A stretch of DNA of 64,000 nt from Bog-950 sp046329535 (GTDB lineage: Bacteria > Bacteroidota > Bacteroidia > Chitinophagales > LD1). A program made the position numbers and the translations under genes. Of the stretch, positions 1-6,902 are shown piece after piece; within the stretch, counting starts at the first letter, position 1, and the number at the start of each line of letters is the position of its first letter. The notes under the pieces were generated by a model that was given only the letters and a program-made list of their open reading frames with translations, had not been told where the DNA came from and searched no databases. The DNA lies in NCBI GenBank assembly GCA_046329535.1, contig JAXLUN010000002.1, forward strand, positions 597,376 to 661,375, written 5' to 3'.

Positions 1-1035
1 AATAATCTGTACGGGAGTCATGTTCATTAAAGATGCCAGCTCGGCCACCGAAATAAACTCGGCCACCTGCAACTTGTTATGCTGCATGCCTTCCTGTGCT
101 GCTTCCAGTTTTTCCTGAATGGCTTCCCGCTTTCCTCTGCGCAGCTTAGAGCGGTCGCTCTTGGAAGTTTGCGCCTGAATCTTGGCCATGGTAGCCCTGA
201 TTTTATCTTCAATCTCCTTCTCGCTTATTTCTGTAGGAACATTTGCTGCTGGCTTTGCCGTAGTGTTACCGGCAGTGTCGCGCTTACGCTGGAAGTTTTC
301 ATTCTTTTTAGCGTAGTATGGGTCTGTTGCCAAAGGAGCGCGTTCCTTTTTCTTCACCAAAATACGCTTACGCTCGGTTTTAGCTCCATCATCAGCCTTC
401 TTGGCGGGCTCTTCTTTTTTCTTAGGGTCAAACTTAGTGAGGTCAATAGTACCTACCTGCTTAGGGCCGGTGAGAGTTTGATACTGCGTTTCTATTTTTT
501 CAACAGGCTCAACCGGTGGCTCTTCTTTTTTCTTTTTAGTAGTAGTTACTTCTACCACCTGTTTCACTTCCTCTGCCGGTGTTTCTGTTACGGTTGGCTC
601 CACTACAGCCTCATCTTTTTTCTTTTTGGTTGTCTTTTTGGGCTTTTCTTCCGTTTCCAGCTTGCCTACTACTTTCGGACCTTCCAGTACCGTTTTCTTG
701 GCCGTAATAATTTCCTCCGTTTTAGGCGCCTGATTATTTTTAACCAGCACCTCTTTCTCTTCCTCCTGCTTTTTAGGAGTGGTAACTATGGCATCTTTCG
801 GTGCTTCTACCGGAGTCATTGAAACTTTATCCAGCTTGGTGTTTTCGGCCTGTAGCTTAATGGCTTTATCTGAGCCAAACTCTTTATCCAGCACCGAAAT
901 CATTTCGGGTGTTAGTTTGGTGTTAGGGTTCAAATCGGTGAATCCCTTGGCTTTAAGGGTATCCATGATATGATCTGAACCGACATTATAAATACCGGCT
1001 GCTTTACTAAGACGAACTGCTTTTACCTCTGACAT
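1..1035 (-). CDS. infB: Translation initiation factor IF-2, N-terminal part (cut by window edge)
   Basis: IF-2 brings initiator tRNA to the 30S subunit as a GTPase. Only the first 345 codons are in the window; the frame is open to base 1, so the G domain is missing. The start ATG is at 1035-1033 and begins MSEVKAVRLSKAAGIYNVG, a typical IF-2 N-terminus. Residues about 90-260 are a long low-complexity Lys/Glu/Pro/Thr linker with KKKK runs. The last visible residues (EFISVAELASLMNMTPVQII) are the second IF2_N helical motif. The gene lies downstream of rimP and nusA in the usual order. A 121-bp gap with nested hairpins separates it from nusA. Confidence 0.95.
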   Translation of the reverse strand, partial: MSEVKAVRLSKAAGIYNVGSDHIMDTLKAKGFTDLNPNTKLTPEMISVLDKEFGSDKAIKLQAENTKLDKVSMTPVEAPKDAIVTTPKKQEEEKEVLVKNNQAPKTEEIITAKKTVLEGPKVVGKLETEEKPKKTTKKKKDEAVVEPTVTETPAEEVKQVVEVTTTKKKKEEPPVEPVEKIETQYQTLTGPKQVGTIDLTKFDPKKKEEPAKKADDGAKTERKRILVKKKERAPLATDPYYAKKNENFQRKRDTAGNTTAKPAANVPTEISEKEIEDKIRATMAKIQAQTSKSDRSKLRRGKREAIQEKLEAAQEGMQHNKLQVAEFISVAELASLMNMTPVQII

Positions 1036-1064
1036 GTATTTTATTTAGTGAACAGTAATTATAT

Positions 1065-1110
1065 GGTTGGTGATGAGTCATTGGTTTATACATCACCAAC
1101 CACTCATCAC
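1065..1110 (-). promoter_or_regulatory. Overlapping alternative hairpins in the nusA-infB gap
   Basis: On the minus strand this spacer can fold in two mutually exclusive ways. One is a perfect 11-bp stem pairing 1091-1101 with 1065-1075 (GGTTGGTGATG / CATCACCAACC). The other is a perfect 9-bp stem pairing 1102-1110 with 1070-1078 (GTGATGAGT / ACTCATCAC). The right-hand arms share 1070-1075, so only one can form. There is no long T tract. It could be an RNA switch between nusA and infB, or a decayed palindromic repeat; the GTTGGTG core also occurs in the repeat at 4183. Confidence 0.4.
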
Positions 1111-1156
1111 TTTTCTACTTCTTGTTGTTTAGGCGCTCTCATCACAAACCTCAGAA

Positions 1157-2410
1157 CTAAGCTTCGCGCTTGAACTCACTCTCAAGAATCTTGCGAATCT
1201 CTTTGATTGTTTCTTCTTCCAGGTCTGTTCTGCGCACCAGTTCATCTTCACTTAACTGAAGAACGCTTCTGGCTGTATCGCAGCCTATTTTCTTCAATTC
1301 ATCTATCATCCAGCCATCAATTTCATCGGCAAATTCTTCTAAGTCAATATCGTATTCTTCCTCATTGCCGTCTTCATTCTCGCGATATACATCAATTTCG
1401 TAACCCACTAAGCGGCTGGCCAGTTTAATATTTACACCGCGTTTACCAATTGCCAGCGATACCTGCTCAGGAGCCAGATAAACTGAAATTCGCTTGGTAT
1501 CCTGATTAATGTCCAGGGAGGTTATTTTAGCCGGAGCTAATGCCCGCTGAACCATCAGCGATAAATTGGTGGTGTGGTTAATAATATCAATGTTCTCATT
1601 TTTCAACTCGCGAACAATGCCGTGAATGCGAGAACCCTTAACCCCTACACAAGCCCCTACCGGGTCAATGCGGTCATCAAAAGACTCTACTACTACCTTG
1701 GCTTTTTCGCCCGGTTCGCGAACAATGTTTTTAATAACAATGAGACCATCAAAAATTTCGGGAACTTCCTGCTCCAGCAACTTGGCTAAGAATGCGTTGT
1801 CGGTTCTTGAAAGAATAATAAACGGAGTTCCGTTTCTCAACTCTACTTTGCGAATCACCGCACGCACCGTTTCACCCTTTTTGAAAAAGTCTGTTTTTAT
1901 CTGCTCTGATTTAGGCAGCAGTATTTCGTTGCCTTCTTCATCCAGCAACAGAATTTCTTTTTTCCATACCTGATAAACCTCGGCAGAGATTACTTCGCCA
2001 ATGCGGTCGCTGTATTTTTTATATACCTCATCTTTTTCCAAATCGCCAACGCGCGATGCCAGTGTTTGGCGCGCAGCCAGAATAGCTCTGCGGCCAAAAC
2101 TTTCCAGCTCAATTTTTTCGTAGGTTTCTTCACCAATGTCAAAATCTTCTTCAATTTGCTGTGCCTCGGTTAAGCCAATCTGAGTAATGGGGTTTTCTAC
2201 GGCATCATCGGCTACAATTTCGCGTTTATGCCAAATTTCCAAATCACCCTTATCCGTGTTTACGATAATGTCGAAGTTATCGGTATCTCCATACTTTTTG
2301 CGAAGCAGGGTGCGGAATACGTCCTCCAGTACTTTCATCATGGTAGGGCGATCGATATTTTTCATTTGTTTGAACTCACTAAACGAGTCAATCAGGCCTA
2401 AGCTGTTCAT
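1157..2410 (-). CDS. nusA: Transcription termination/antitermination factor NusA
   Basis: NusA binds RNA polymerase and nascent RNA and modulates pausing, termination and antitermination. The 417-residue protein shows an N-terminal polymerase-binding region, an S1 domain at about 150-220, and two KH domains; KH1 contains GVKGSRIHGIVREL and KH2 contains LAIGKRGVNIKLASRLVGYE. The C-terminus is an acidic stretch followed by one helix-hairpin-helix-like segment (DELKKIGCDTARSVLQLSED), in place of the two acidic repeats of enterobacterial NusA. It starts 45 bp after rimP and precedes infB in the conserved operon order. Confidence 0.97.
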   Translation of the reverse strand: MNSLGLIDSFSEFKQMKNIDRPTMMKVLEDVFRTLLRKKYGDTDNFDIIVNTDKGDLEIWHKREIVADDAVENPITQIGLTEAQQIEEDFDIGEETYEKIELESFGRRAILAARQTLASRVGDLEKDEVYKKYSDRIGEVISAEVYQVWKKEILLLDEEGNEILLPKSEQIKTDFFKKGETVRAVIRKVELRNGTPFIILSRTDNAFLAKLLEQEVPEIFDGLIVIKNIVREPGEKAKVVVESFDDRIDPVGACVGVKGSRIHGIVRELKNENIDIINHTTNLSLMVQRALAPAKITSLDINQDTKRISVYLAPEQVSLAIGKRGVNIKLASRLVGYEIDVYRENEDGNEEEYDIDLEEFADEIDGWMIDELKKIGCDTARSVLQLSEDELVRRTDLEEETIKEIRKILESEFKREA

Positions 2411-2455
2411 GGTTATTTGTTTTTGAAGATGTTTGAATTTAGTTGATTAATATTT

Positions 2456-2950
2456 TTAAAACTTGAATTGAACAAACGCGCGTTTTATTTCGGCATAGTG
2501 CAGTACAAACTCTTTCGGTTCGGCAACTGCCGGCTCTTCTCCTTTCTTTTTTTTCTTTTTCACTTCGGGCAGCACTTCTTCCAGAGTTATTTTATCGTCC
2601 TCTACGGTCAGCAGTTTAGCCTCCAGCTGCTCACCATTGGTTTTGGTTATTTCCAGTATGCGGCCTATTCTGCGTTTATACTGGCGCGGCACTTTCAGCG
2701 GGTTGGTCATACCCGGGCTGCTTACTTCCAGGATATAATTTTCGGGCACCAGGCCGCTTTCATCTAAGTTTTTTTCGAGAAAGCGCGATAGCTCGGCACA
2801 CTCCGAAATATGAATGCCCTCATCACTATCTACATACACTTCAATCTGCCGCCCCATAGGGAATTTAATATCTACCAGAAAAAGATTTTTTTCTGTAAGC
2901 AGCGGTTGAAGCCAAGCTTCAATTTTGTTTTTTACTTCCTCAAAGTTCAT
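2456..2950 (-). CDS. rimP: Ribosome maturation factor RimP
   Basis: RimP assists 30S maturation. The 164-residue protein has the family signatures: GRQIEVYVDSDEGIHISECA at about residues 32-51 and the ILEVSSPGMTNPL segment at about 76-90. The C-terminal SH3-like domain carries a lysine-rich insertion (KKKKKK near residue 135). It is the first gene of the rimP-nusA-infB operon. A canonical Bacteroidota promoter and a short GC-rich hairpin precede it. Confidence 0.95.
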   Translation of the reverse strand: MNFEEVKNKIEAWLQPLLTEKNLFLVDIKFPMGRQIEVYVDSDEGIHISECAELSRFLEKNLDESGLVPENYILEVSSPGMTNPLKVPRQYKRRIGRILEITKTNGEQLEAKLLTVEDDKITLEEVLPEVKKKKKKGEEPAVAEPKEFVLHYAEIKRAFVQFKF

Positions 2951-2964
2951 AGCCGAAAAATAAG

Positions 2965-2986
2965 AGAGGGGACTCTCGTCCCCTCT
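2965..2986 (-). promoter_or_regulatory. GC-rich hairpin in the 5' leader of rimP-nusA-infB
   Basis: A perfect 9-bp stem (AGAGGGGAC / GTCCCCTCT, 4-nt loop) lies between the operon promoter and the rimP ATG, ending 14 bases before the start codon. On the minus strand it is followed by CTTATTTTTC, so it resembles a weak intrinsic terminator. That position fits attenuation of the operon that encodes NusA itself. The structure is seen directly; the regulatory role is inference. Confidence 0.4.
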
Positions 2987-3004
2987 TCCCTGTTAAATCT
3001 GCGG

Positions 3005-3034
3005 CAAATATACTGTAGAATGTCACATTTCAAA
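3005..3034 (-). promoter_or_regulatory. Bacteroidota promoter of rimP-nusA-infB
   Basis: Reading the minus strand, TTTG (3034-3031), an 18-base spacer, then TATATTTG (3012-3005) match the -33/-7 consensus TTTG / TAnnTTTG of the Bacteroidota primary sigma factor. It lies about 55 bp upstream of rimP, giving a 5' leader that contains the hairpin at 2965-2986. No better match is seen in this gap. Confidence 0.65.
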
Positions 3035-3162
3035 GCGGGCGTGTAATTTATGGATTACCTGGGCGCATAAACAAACCGTAGTTTGGTGCTAACCTTTTAG
3101 TTTTTTGGTGGTAACACTAAGAAAGGCGAAAAGGCCCTGCGAAGATACAAGCAGAAAAGATA

Positions 3163-4110
3163 TTATTCTTTAACCAATTTACCTTTCCCAAGCAACAAGC
3201 CATTGCTCGTGGCTATCCAAAAGTAAATGCCCGGTAACCAATCTGCACTACTTATATCAGATAGAAAAGAAGATACGTGTTGTCTTGTTACACTTTTTCC
3301 TGTTACTTCATAAACAAAAAAATCGTACCCATCCAGTAGGTCTTTATCTACACGCAAATGCAATAATGTGCCGAACGGATTGGGAGATACCGATAGCGCA
3401 TACGGGCTATTATCAAGAGGCTTTACATCACTATAAAGCCAGCAGGTGGTGCCGGCATAGGCTGCATCATTGTTAGAAATAGCAAAGGCAGAATCATTAC
3501 GGGAAAAACAGGCTAAATTATACCACCCGGTTTCTGTGCAATTCGAAATAGGGCTTAAAAGACCATGAATACATCCCACGCCTTCTATTAAGGCGCTTGA
3601 AGAGCACAACCAATCCCCCGATGTGTAACAGGATAATGCAAACCAACGATGCGGCACGTTGCCAAACCAAACCGTTTTTATGGAGTCTACTACAACACTA
3701 TCATCGGGATGCATACCAGACCAACTATGTGGTATGGTGTCGCCAGGTTGCAGGTTAAAGTCGTACAGAATACGCTCTACACCCCATTCATCACGGATAT
3801 AAACCCTTTGCTGTGCACTGTCATTTCGGAGGTAATTGACAAATTTATTAGTAAAACCACCGTGAAGAAAAGGTATCATCGAAATAGTATAACCGGTCTT
3901 ACGAATTTCAAAGTATTCAAGCGTGTCGAAGGTTACTTTTGCTGCCGGGTAGAGTTGGAAATAACTTGCAGTTGTGTTATTGTCAATATTGTGGCCAAAG
4001 CCTGAAGATTCCCTCCAAACAACATTGCTGTCGGGTATGGCAATATAGTTTTGAGCAAAACTGTTTAGTATAAGTACTCCCAGTAAAATAGCTGCCATAC
4101 TGTATTTCAT
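3163..4110 (-). CDS. Secreted protein with T9SS type A sorting domain, function unknown
   Basis: The frame extends upstream to 4266, but the start that gives a proper signal peptide is the ATG at 4110 (MKYSMAAILLGVLILNSFAQ), giving 315 residues; the longer version would overlap the upstream toxin-like gene. The body is rich in Tyr, Trp and Asn, with several cysteines, and matches no enzyme family I recognise. The last about 80 residues are a type A sorting domain: LSVSPNPFGTLLHLRV, then a VYEVTGKSV-like strand and a terminal GIYFWIATSNG segment. The protein should be exported by Sec and then secreted or surface-attached by the T9SS. It appears monocistronic. Confidence 0.8.
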   Translation of the reverse strand: MKYSMAAILLGVLILNSFAQNYIAIPDSNVVWRESSGFGHNIDNNTTASYFQLYPAAKVTFDTLEYFEIRKTGYTISMIPFLHGGFTNKFVNYLRNDSAQQRVYIRDEWGVERILYDFNLQPGDTIPHSWSGMHPDDSVVVDSIKTVWFGNVPHRWFALSCYTSGDWLCSSSALIEGVGCIHGLLSPISNCTETGWYNLACFSRNDSAFAISNNDAAYAGTTCWLYSDVKPLDNSPYALSVSPNPFGTLLHLRVDKDLLDGYDFFVYEVTGKSVTRQHVSSFLSDISSADWLPGIYFWIATSNGLLLGKGKLVKE

Positions 4111-4182
4111 AACAATAAAGGTAAAATCAAATCCGATAACTACTAAATACTGCACTTTTGTAATCCGTTCATACATTTTGCC

Positions 4183-4227
4183 GTTGTTGGTGTTATAGCA
4201 TCTGCTTTGCGATGCGTCACCAACAAC
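4183..4227. repeat. REP-like palindromic repeat
   Basis: A 45-nt nested palindrome: outer arms GTTGTTGGTG (4183-4192) and CACCAACAAC (4218-4227) pair perfectly over 10 bp. Inner arms GCATC (4198-4202) and GATGC (4211-4215) add 5 bp. Its left half recurs at 5281-5307, on the other side of the toxin-antitoxin-like gene pair. It looks like a dispersed extragenic palindrome rather than a terminator, since no T tract follows on either strand. Confidence 0.6.
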
Positions 4228-4234
4228 TTTTAAT

Positions 4235-4657
4235 CTATCTTTTCTTCGAGTATTTTTTCTCGGCAATATTCAACTCATACAAATCATCTGCTTTAATTGC
4301 CTTATCTACGCTAACTGCTATTGCTTTAAATTCTTCCTTAGTAAGATTCTCTTTGCCTTGCGAGCCGGCCTTTGGATAAATATACCCTAGGTAAATACCG
4401 TCTTGCTTAGGTAGGCAAACGCAAATACACCGGTAACTTCCACTCTTTCCTTGGTTGCTTACCCCGTTTGTTATGCGGTATTTATTTAAGCTGTAAAAGT
4501 TGGGGGCTTTTTGCAGTAAATCCACCATTAGGTGAAGCTCTTCTATATTCTTATCTGAAAGAAAACTGCAAACATCTTCAAGTACAGCACTATAAGAGTT
4601 ATTGCGCTGTAGCTTTTCTATTTGTTTAATAAACTGTGGGGTACAGTAAACTTTCAT
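4235..4657 (-). CDS. RelE/HigB2-like toxin candidate
   Basis: 140 residues. The C-terminal two thirds follow the RelE/HigB2 plan: a leucine-rich helical region, LNKYRI, then GKSGSYRCICVCLP, a hydrophobic strand IYLGYIYPKAGSQ, and KENLTKEEFKAI. This parallels the GKRGG-RVIY / I-LL-Y-K / DLT--E pattern of HigB2-type mRNA interferases. The match is by pattern only and the classical catalytic residues are not all evident. The N-terminal helical part is longer than in most RelE proteins. Its start overlaps the stop of the upstream 146-residue gene by 4 bp (ATGA), the coupling typical of toxin-antitoxin pairs. Alternative: a RelE-fold protein without toxicity. Confidence 0.55.
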   Translation of the reverse strand: MKVYCTPQFIKQIEKLQRNNSYSAVLEDVCSFLSDKNIEELHLMVDLLQKAPNFYSLNKYRITNGVSNQGKSGSYRCICVCLPKQDGIYLGYIYPKAGSQGKENLTKEEFKAIAVSVDKAIKADDLYELNIAEKKYSKKR

Positions 4658-5094
4658 TTGCGCTTGGTAGCACTTAGAGTAGATTCGATAATGCTTTTCA
4701 TTTCATCATCTTTCTCTAATTCAATGCTCACTGCGCGGTCATGAACGAGTTCGTTCAGATAGCTTACTTCTTGTTTTAAAGTACGGTAAGTAGTTTTAAC
4801 TCCCGGGTATAAATCTGAGTGGTAAACAAGCTTTAATAGTTTAGCCGAAACAGCAACTAATCGCTTAATGTTAGCAGGGGCGTTTTCCGATTTTTTGAAA
4901 CTGTCCATGTCGCGCTCAATATCAAAACTCAATTTCAGTAACAATTCATGAAAAATCGTCAGAACCTTGTTCAAAGCATTCATTCGATCTAACAACTCAT
5001 CTACTTCCTCTTGCCAGATTTGTTTTTTACGATACAGCGCCTCCGACTTTTTGTAAGCGGTTTCAATCTTTAAATCGATAGTAGCAGTAGCCAT
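4654..5094 (-). CDS. Helical protein in antitoxin position
   Basis: The ATG at 5094 (MATATIDLKIETAYKKSEAL) gives 146 residues; the frame runs further up to 5190, but the extra residues look like untranslated leader. The sequence is almost entirely alpha-helical and charged, with heptad-like leucine spacing (LLDRMNALNKVLTIFHELLLK), and it ends in a basic tail (STLSATKRK). No HTH, ribbon-helix-helix or AbrB motif is visible, so it does not look like a standard type II antitoxin. Position, size and the 4-bp overlap with the RelE-like gene suggest it is the partner or antitoxin. I do not recognise the family. Confidence 0.5.
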   Translation of the reverse strand: MATATIDLKIETAYKKSEALYRKKQIWQEEVDELLDRMNALNKVLTIFHELLLKLSFDIERDMDSFKKSENAPANIKRLVAVSAKLLKLVYHSDLYPGVKTTYRTLKQEVSYLNELVHDRAVSIELEKDDEMKSIIESTLSATKRK

Positions 5095-5269
5095 AATACA
5101 TGAGGATTTGTTTTCTAAAATACGATTTTTTGTCGCACTTGTTCCATGTCTCCACCTAACGGGCGCAATGCTAAAAAATTTTCTACTCATTTATAATTAA
5201 TGCAAAACTATTCCACTGGTTGTAGTCCGTCATCAGATATTGTTCCATTGCTAACTTCTGTATCAGAGA

Positions 5270-5452
5270 TTGCACCAAACTTTTACCCTTGTTGGTGTTA
5301 TAGCATCGGTCATGCTCAACAGCACGCTCAACATTAAAAAAATATTGCTGGCGCTCAACACCGTAAACCCCGAAGCCGTCAGCGAATGGGGTTTTGAGGT
5401 AGTGGTTCGTTTAGCCAAAAGCCCGAAAAGCAAAAAGAAAACGAATGGCTAA
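5270..5452 (+). pseudogene. Possible 3' remnant of a gene
   Basis: A short frame whose C-terminal half (NTVNPEAVSEWGFEVVVRLA followed by a Lys/Ser-rich tail ending KKKTNG) looks like the end of a real protein. The N-terminal half runs through the repeat at 5281-5307 and has no plausible start context. I read it as the truncated tail of a gene whose body was lost when the repeat/module arrived. The family is unknown to me and the frame may be spurious. The rest of 5095-5534 holds no other convincing gene; a 9-bp hairpin (5516-5524 / 5529-5537) sits over the hflX stop codon. Confidence 0.3.
5281..5307 (+). repeat. Second copy of the left half of the 4183 repeat
   Basis: Bases 5281-5307 match 4176-4202 at 25 of 27 positions, including 19 identical bases (TTGTTGGTGTTATAGCATC at 5289-5307). 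The right half of the palindrome is missing here. The two copies are in direct orientation about 1.1 kb apart and bracket the toxin-antitoxin-like genes. Confidence 0.6.
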
Positions 5453-5534
5453 GGCAGGTAGGCTGCAGACCAGGAAAGAAAGCGCAGGGTTTGAACAATT
5501 CAACCCTTCACCAATTAAGCAGCCAGCGGGCTGC

Positions 5535-6776
5535 TTAGGGCATTTCGCCCTCGGTATATTCGGTATAATCTTGCCAGTAGCCGGCTTTGTAAGGGTAGCG
5601 CTCTAAGTAAAGTTTCTTTACTTTTTTAAACAGCAGCTCGCGCAGGTCGGCTGTGTTGCGGTTTTGTGTGGCCGATACAAAAATGCAGTTGTCGTGGGTT
5701 TTGGCCATCCAGCTGTTCTTTAACTCCTGCAGCATGTTCTTCTTTATTTCATCAGGCAGAAACTCGTCAAACTTATTTTGCTCGTACAAATCCATTTTAT
5801 TAAAGATGATAATAACGGGCTTGGTTTCGCATTTCAGTTCTTTCAAAATTTCGTTTACCACCTGCATCTGGTCTTCAAAAGCGGTATGAGAAATATCGAC
5901 CACGTGCAGCAGAATATCGGCCTCAATGGCTTCATCTAAAGTAGATTTAAAACTCTCTACCAGGTGGTGCGGAAGCTTACGGATAAAACCAACGGTATCG
6001 CTCAGCAAAAACGGCACGGCATTGAAGGTTACCTTGCGCACCGTGGTATCGAGCGTAGCAAACAGTTTGTTTTCGGCAAACACCGTTTCCTTGGCCAGCA
6101 GATTCATGAGGGTAGATTTGCCTACGTTGGTGTAGCCCACCAGCGCCACCCGTATCATTTCGCCCCGGTGCTTTCTGCGCACTTCATTCTGCTTGTCAAT
6201 TTCTTTCAGCTTGTCCTTCAGGCCGCTTATCTTCTTCTCGGCCATCCGTCTGTCGGTTTCAATTTCCTTTTCGCCTGCTCCACCCCGGGTACCGGTTCCT
6301 CCGCGCTGACGCTCCAGGTGGGTCCACATCCCTTTCAGCCTTGGCAGCATGTATTGCAGCTGCGCCAGCTCTACCTGTGTTTTTGCCTGAACGGTTCGGG
6401 CGCGCTGGGCAAAAATGTCGAGAATGAGCATGCTGCGGTCCAGCACACGTTTTTTTACCACCTCTTCAATGTTGCGTTGCTGCGAGGGCGAAATTTCATC
6501 GTCAATAATCACCAGGTCAACGTTATGCGCCTCTACATACGCCTTCACTTCTTCCAGCTTGCCTTTGCCTATGTAGCTTTTGTTATCGGGATGTTGCAGC
6601 CGTTGGGTAAAACGCTTCAGGGTTTTTACGCCATCGGTTTCGGCTAAAAATTCCAGCTCGTCCAGATACTCGATAGTTTGCTCTTCGGTTTGGTCCTTAG
6701 AAATTAAACCAACCAGCACGGCTGTTTCAATATGTATGGTGGTGTTGTCTACTTTAAACTTTGGTTTTTCGCTCAT
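5535..6776 (-). CDS. hflX: GTPase HflX
   Basis: HflX is a ribosome-associated GTPase that splits stalled or stressed 70S ribosomes. The 413-residue protein has the HflX N-terminal domain (residues 1-190, with the family block SYIGKGKLEEVKAYVEAHNV and a glycine-rich GGTGTRGGAGEKEIETDRR linker). The G domain follows at about 205-375: G1 GYTNVGKST, G2 TLDTTVRKV, G3 DTVGFI, G4 NKMD. The length is normal. The gene is separated from the upstream SprB-repeat gene by a strong terminator, so it probably has its own promoter. Confidence 0.96.
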   Translation of the reverse strand: MSEKPKFKVDNTTIHIETAVLVGLISKDQTEEQTIEYLDELEFLAETDGVKTLKRFTQRLQHPDNKSYIGKGKLEEVKAYVEAHNVDLVIIDDEISPSQQRNIEEVVKKRVLDRSMLILDIFAQRARTVQAKTQVELAQLQYMLPRLKGMWTHLERQRGGTGTRGGAGEKEIETDRRMAEKKISGLKDKLKEIDKQNEVRRKHRGEMIRVALVGYTNVGKSTLMNLLAKETVFAENKLFATLDTTVRKVTFNAVPFLLSDTVGFIRKLPHHLVESFKSTLDEAIEADILLHVVDISHTAFEDQMQVVNEILKELKCETKPVIIIFNKMDLYEQNKFDEFLPDEIKKNMLQELKNSWMAKTHDNCIFVSATQNRNTADLRELLFKKVKKLYLERYPYKAGYWQDYTEYTEGEMP

Positions 6777-6836
6777 AGTTGCGGGGTCAATTCGGCAAGC
6801 TGCTGCATGTTGAACAGCTTTCGGGCGCGCAAAATA

Positions 6837-6873
6837 AAAAATCCTCTTCCGTAATTTTCAGAAGAGGATTTTT
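6837..6873 (-). terminator. Intrinsic terminator of the SprB-repeat gene
   Basis: A perfect 13-bp stem (AAAAATCCTCTTC at 6837-6849 with GAAGAGGATTTTT at 6861-6873, 11-nt loop) with T runs on both strands. It lies 30 bp downstream of the 6903-9845 gene and upstream of hflX. Confidence 0.85.
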
Positions 6874-6902
6874 TGTTGAATTCCGTGAAGGAATAAAACC
6901 GT

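Noticed and set aside
79..822. 247-residue plus-strand frame
   Set aside because: It is antisense to the low-complexity linker of infB. Its Phe/Leu-rich product mirrors the Lys/Glu codons of the real gene.
5964..6647. 227-residue plus-strand frame
   Set aside because: It is antisense to hflX, which is complete and has all GTPase motifs.
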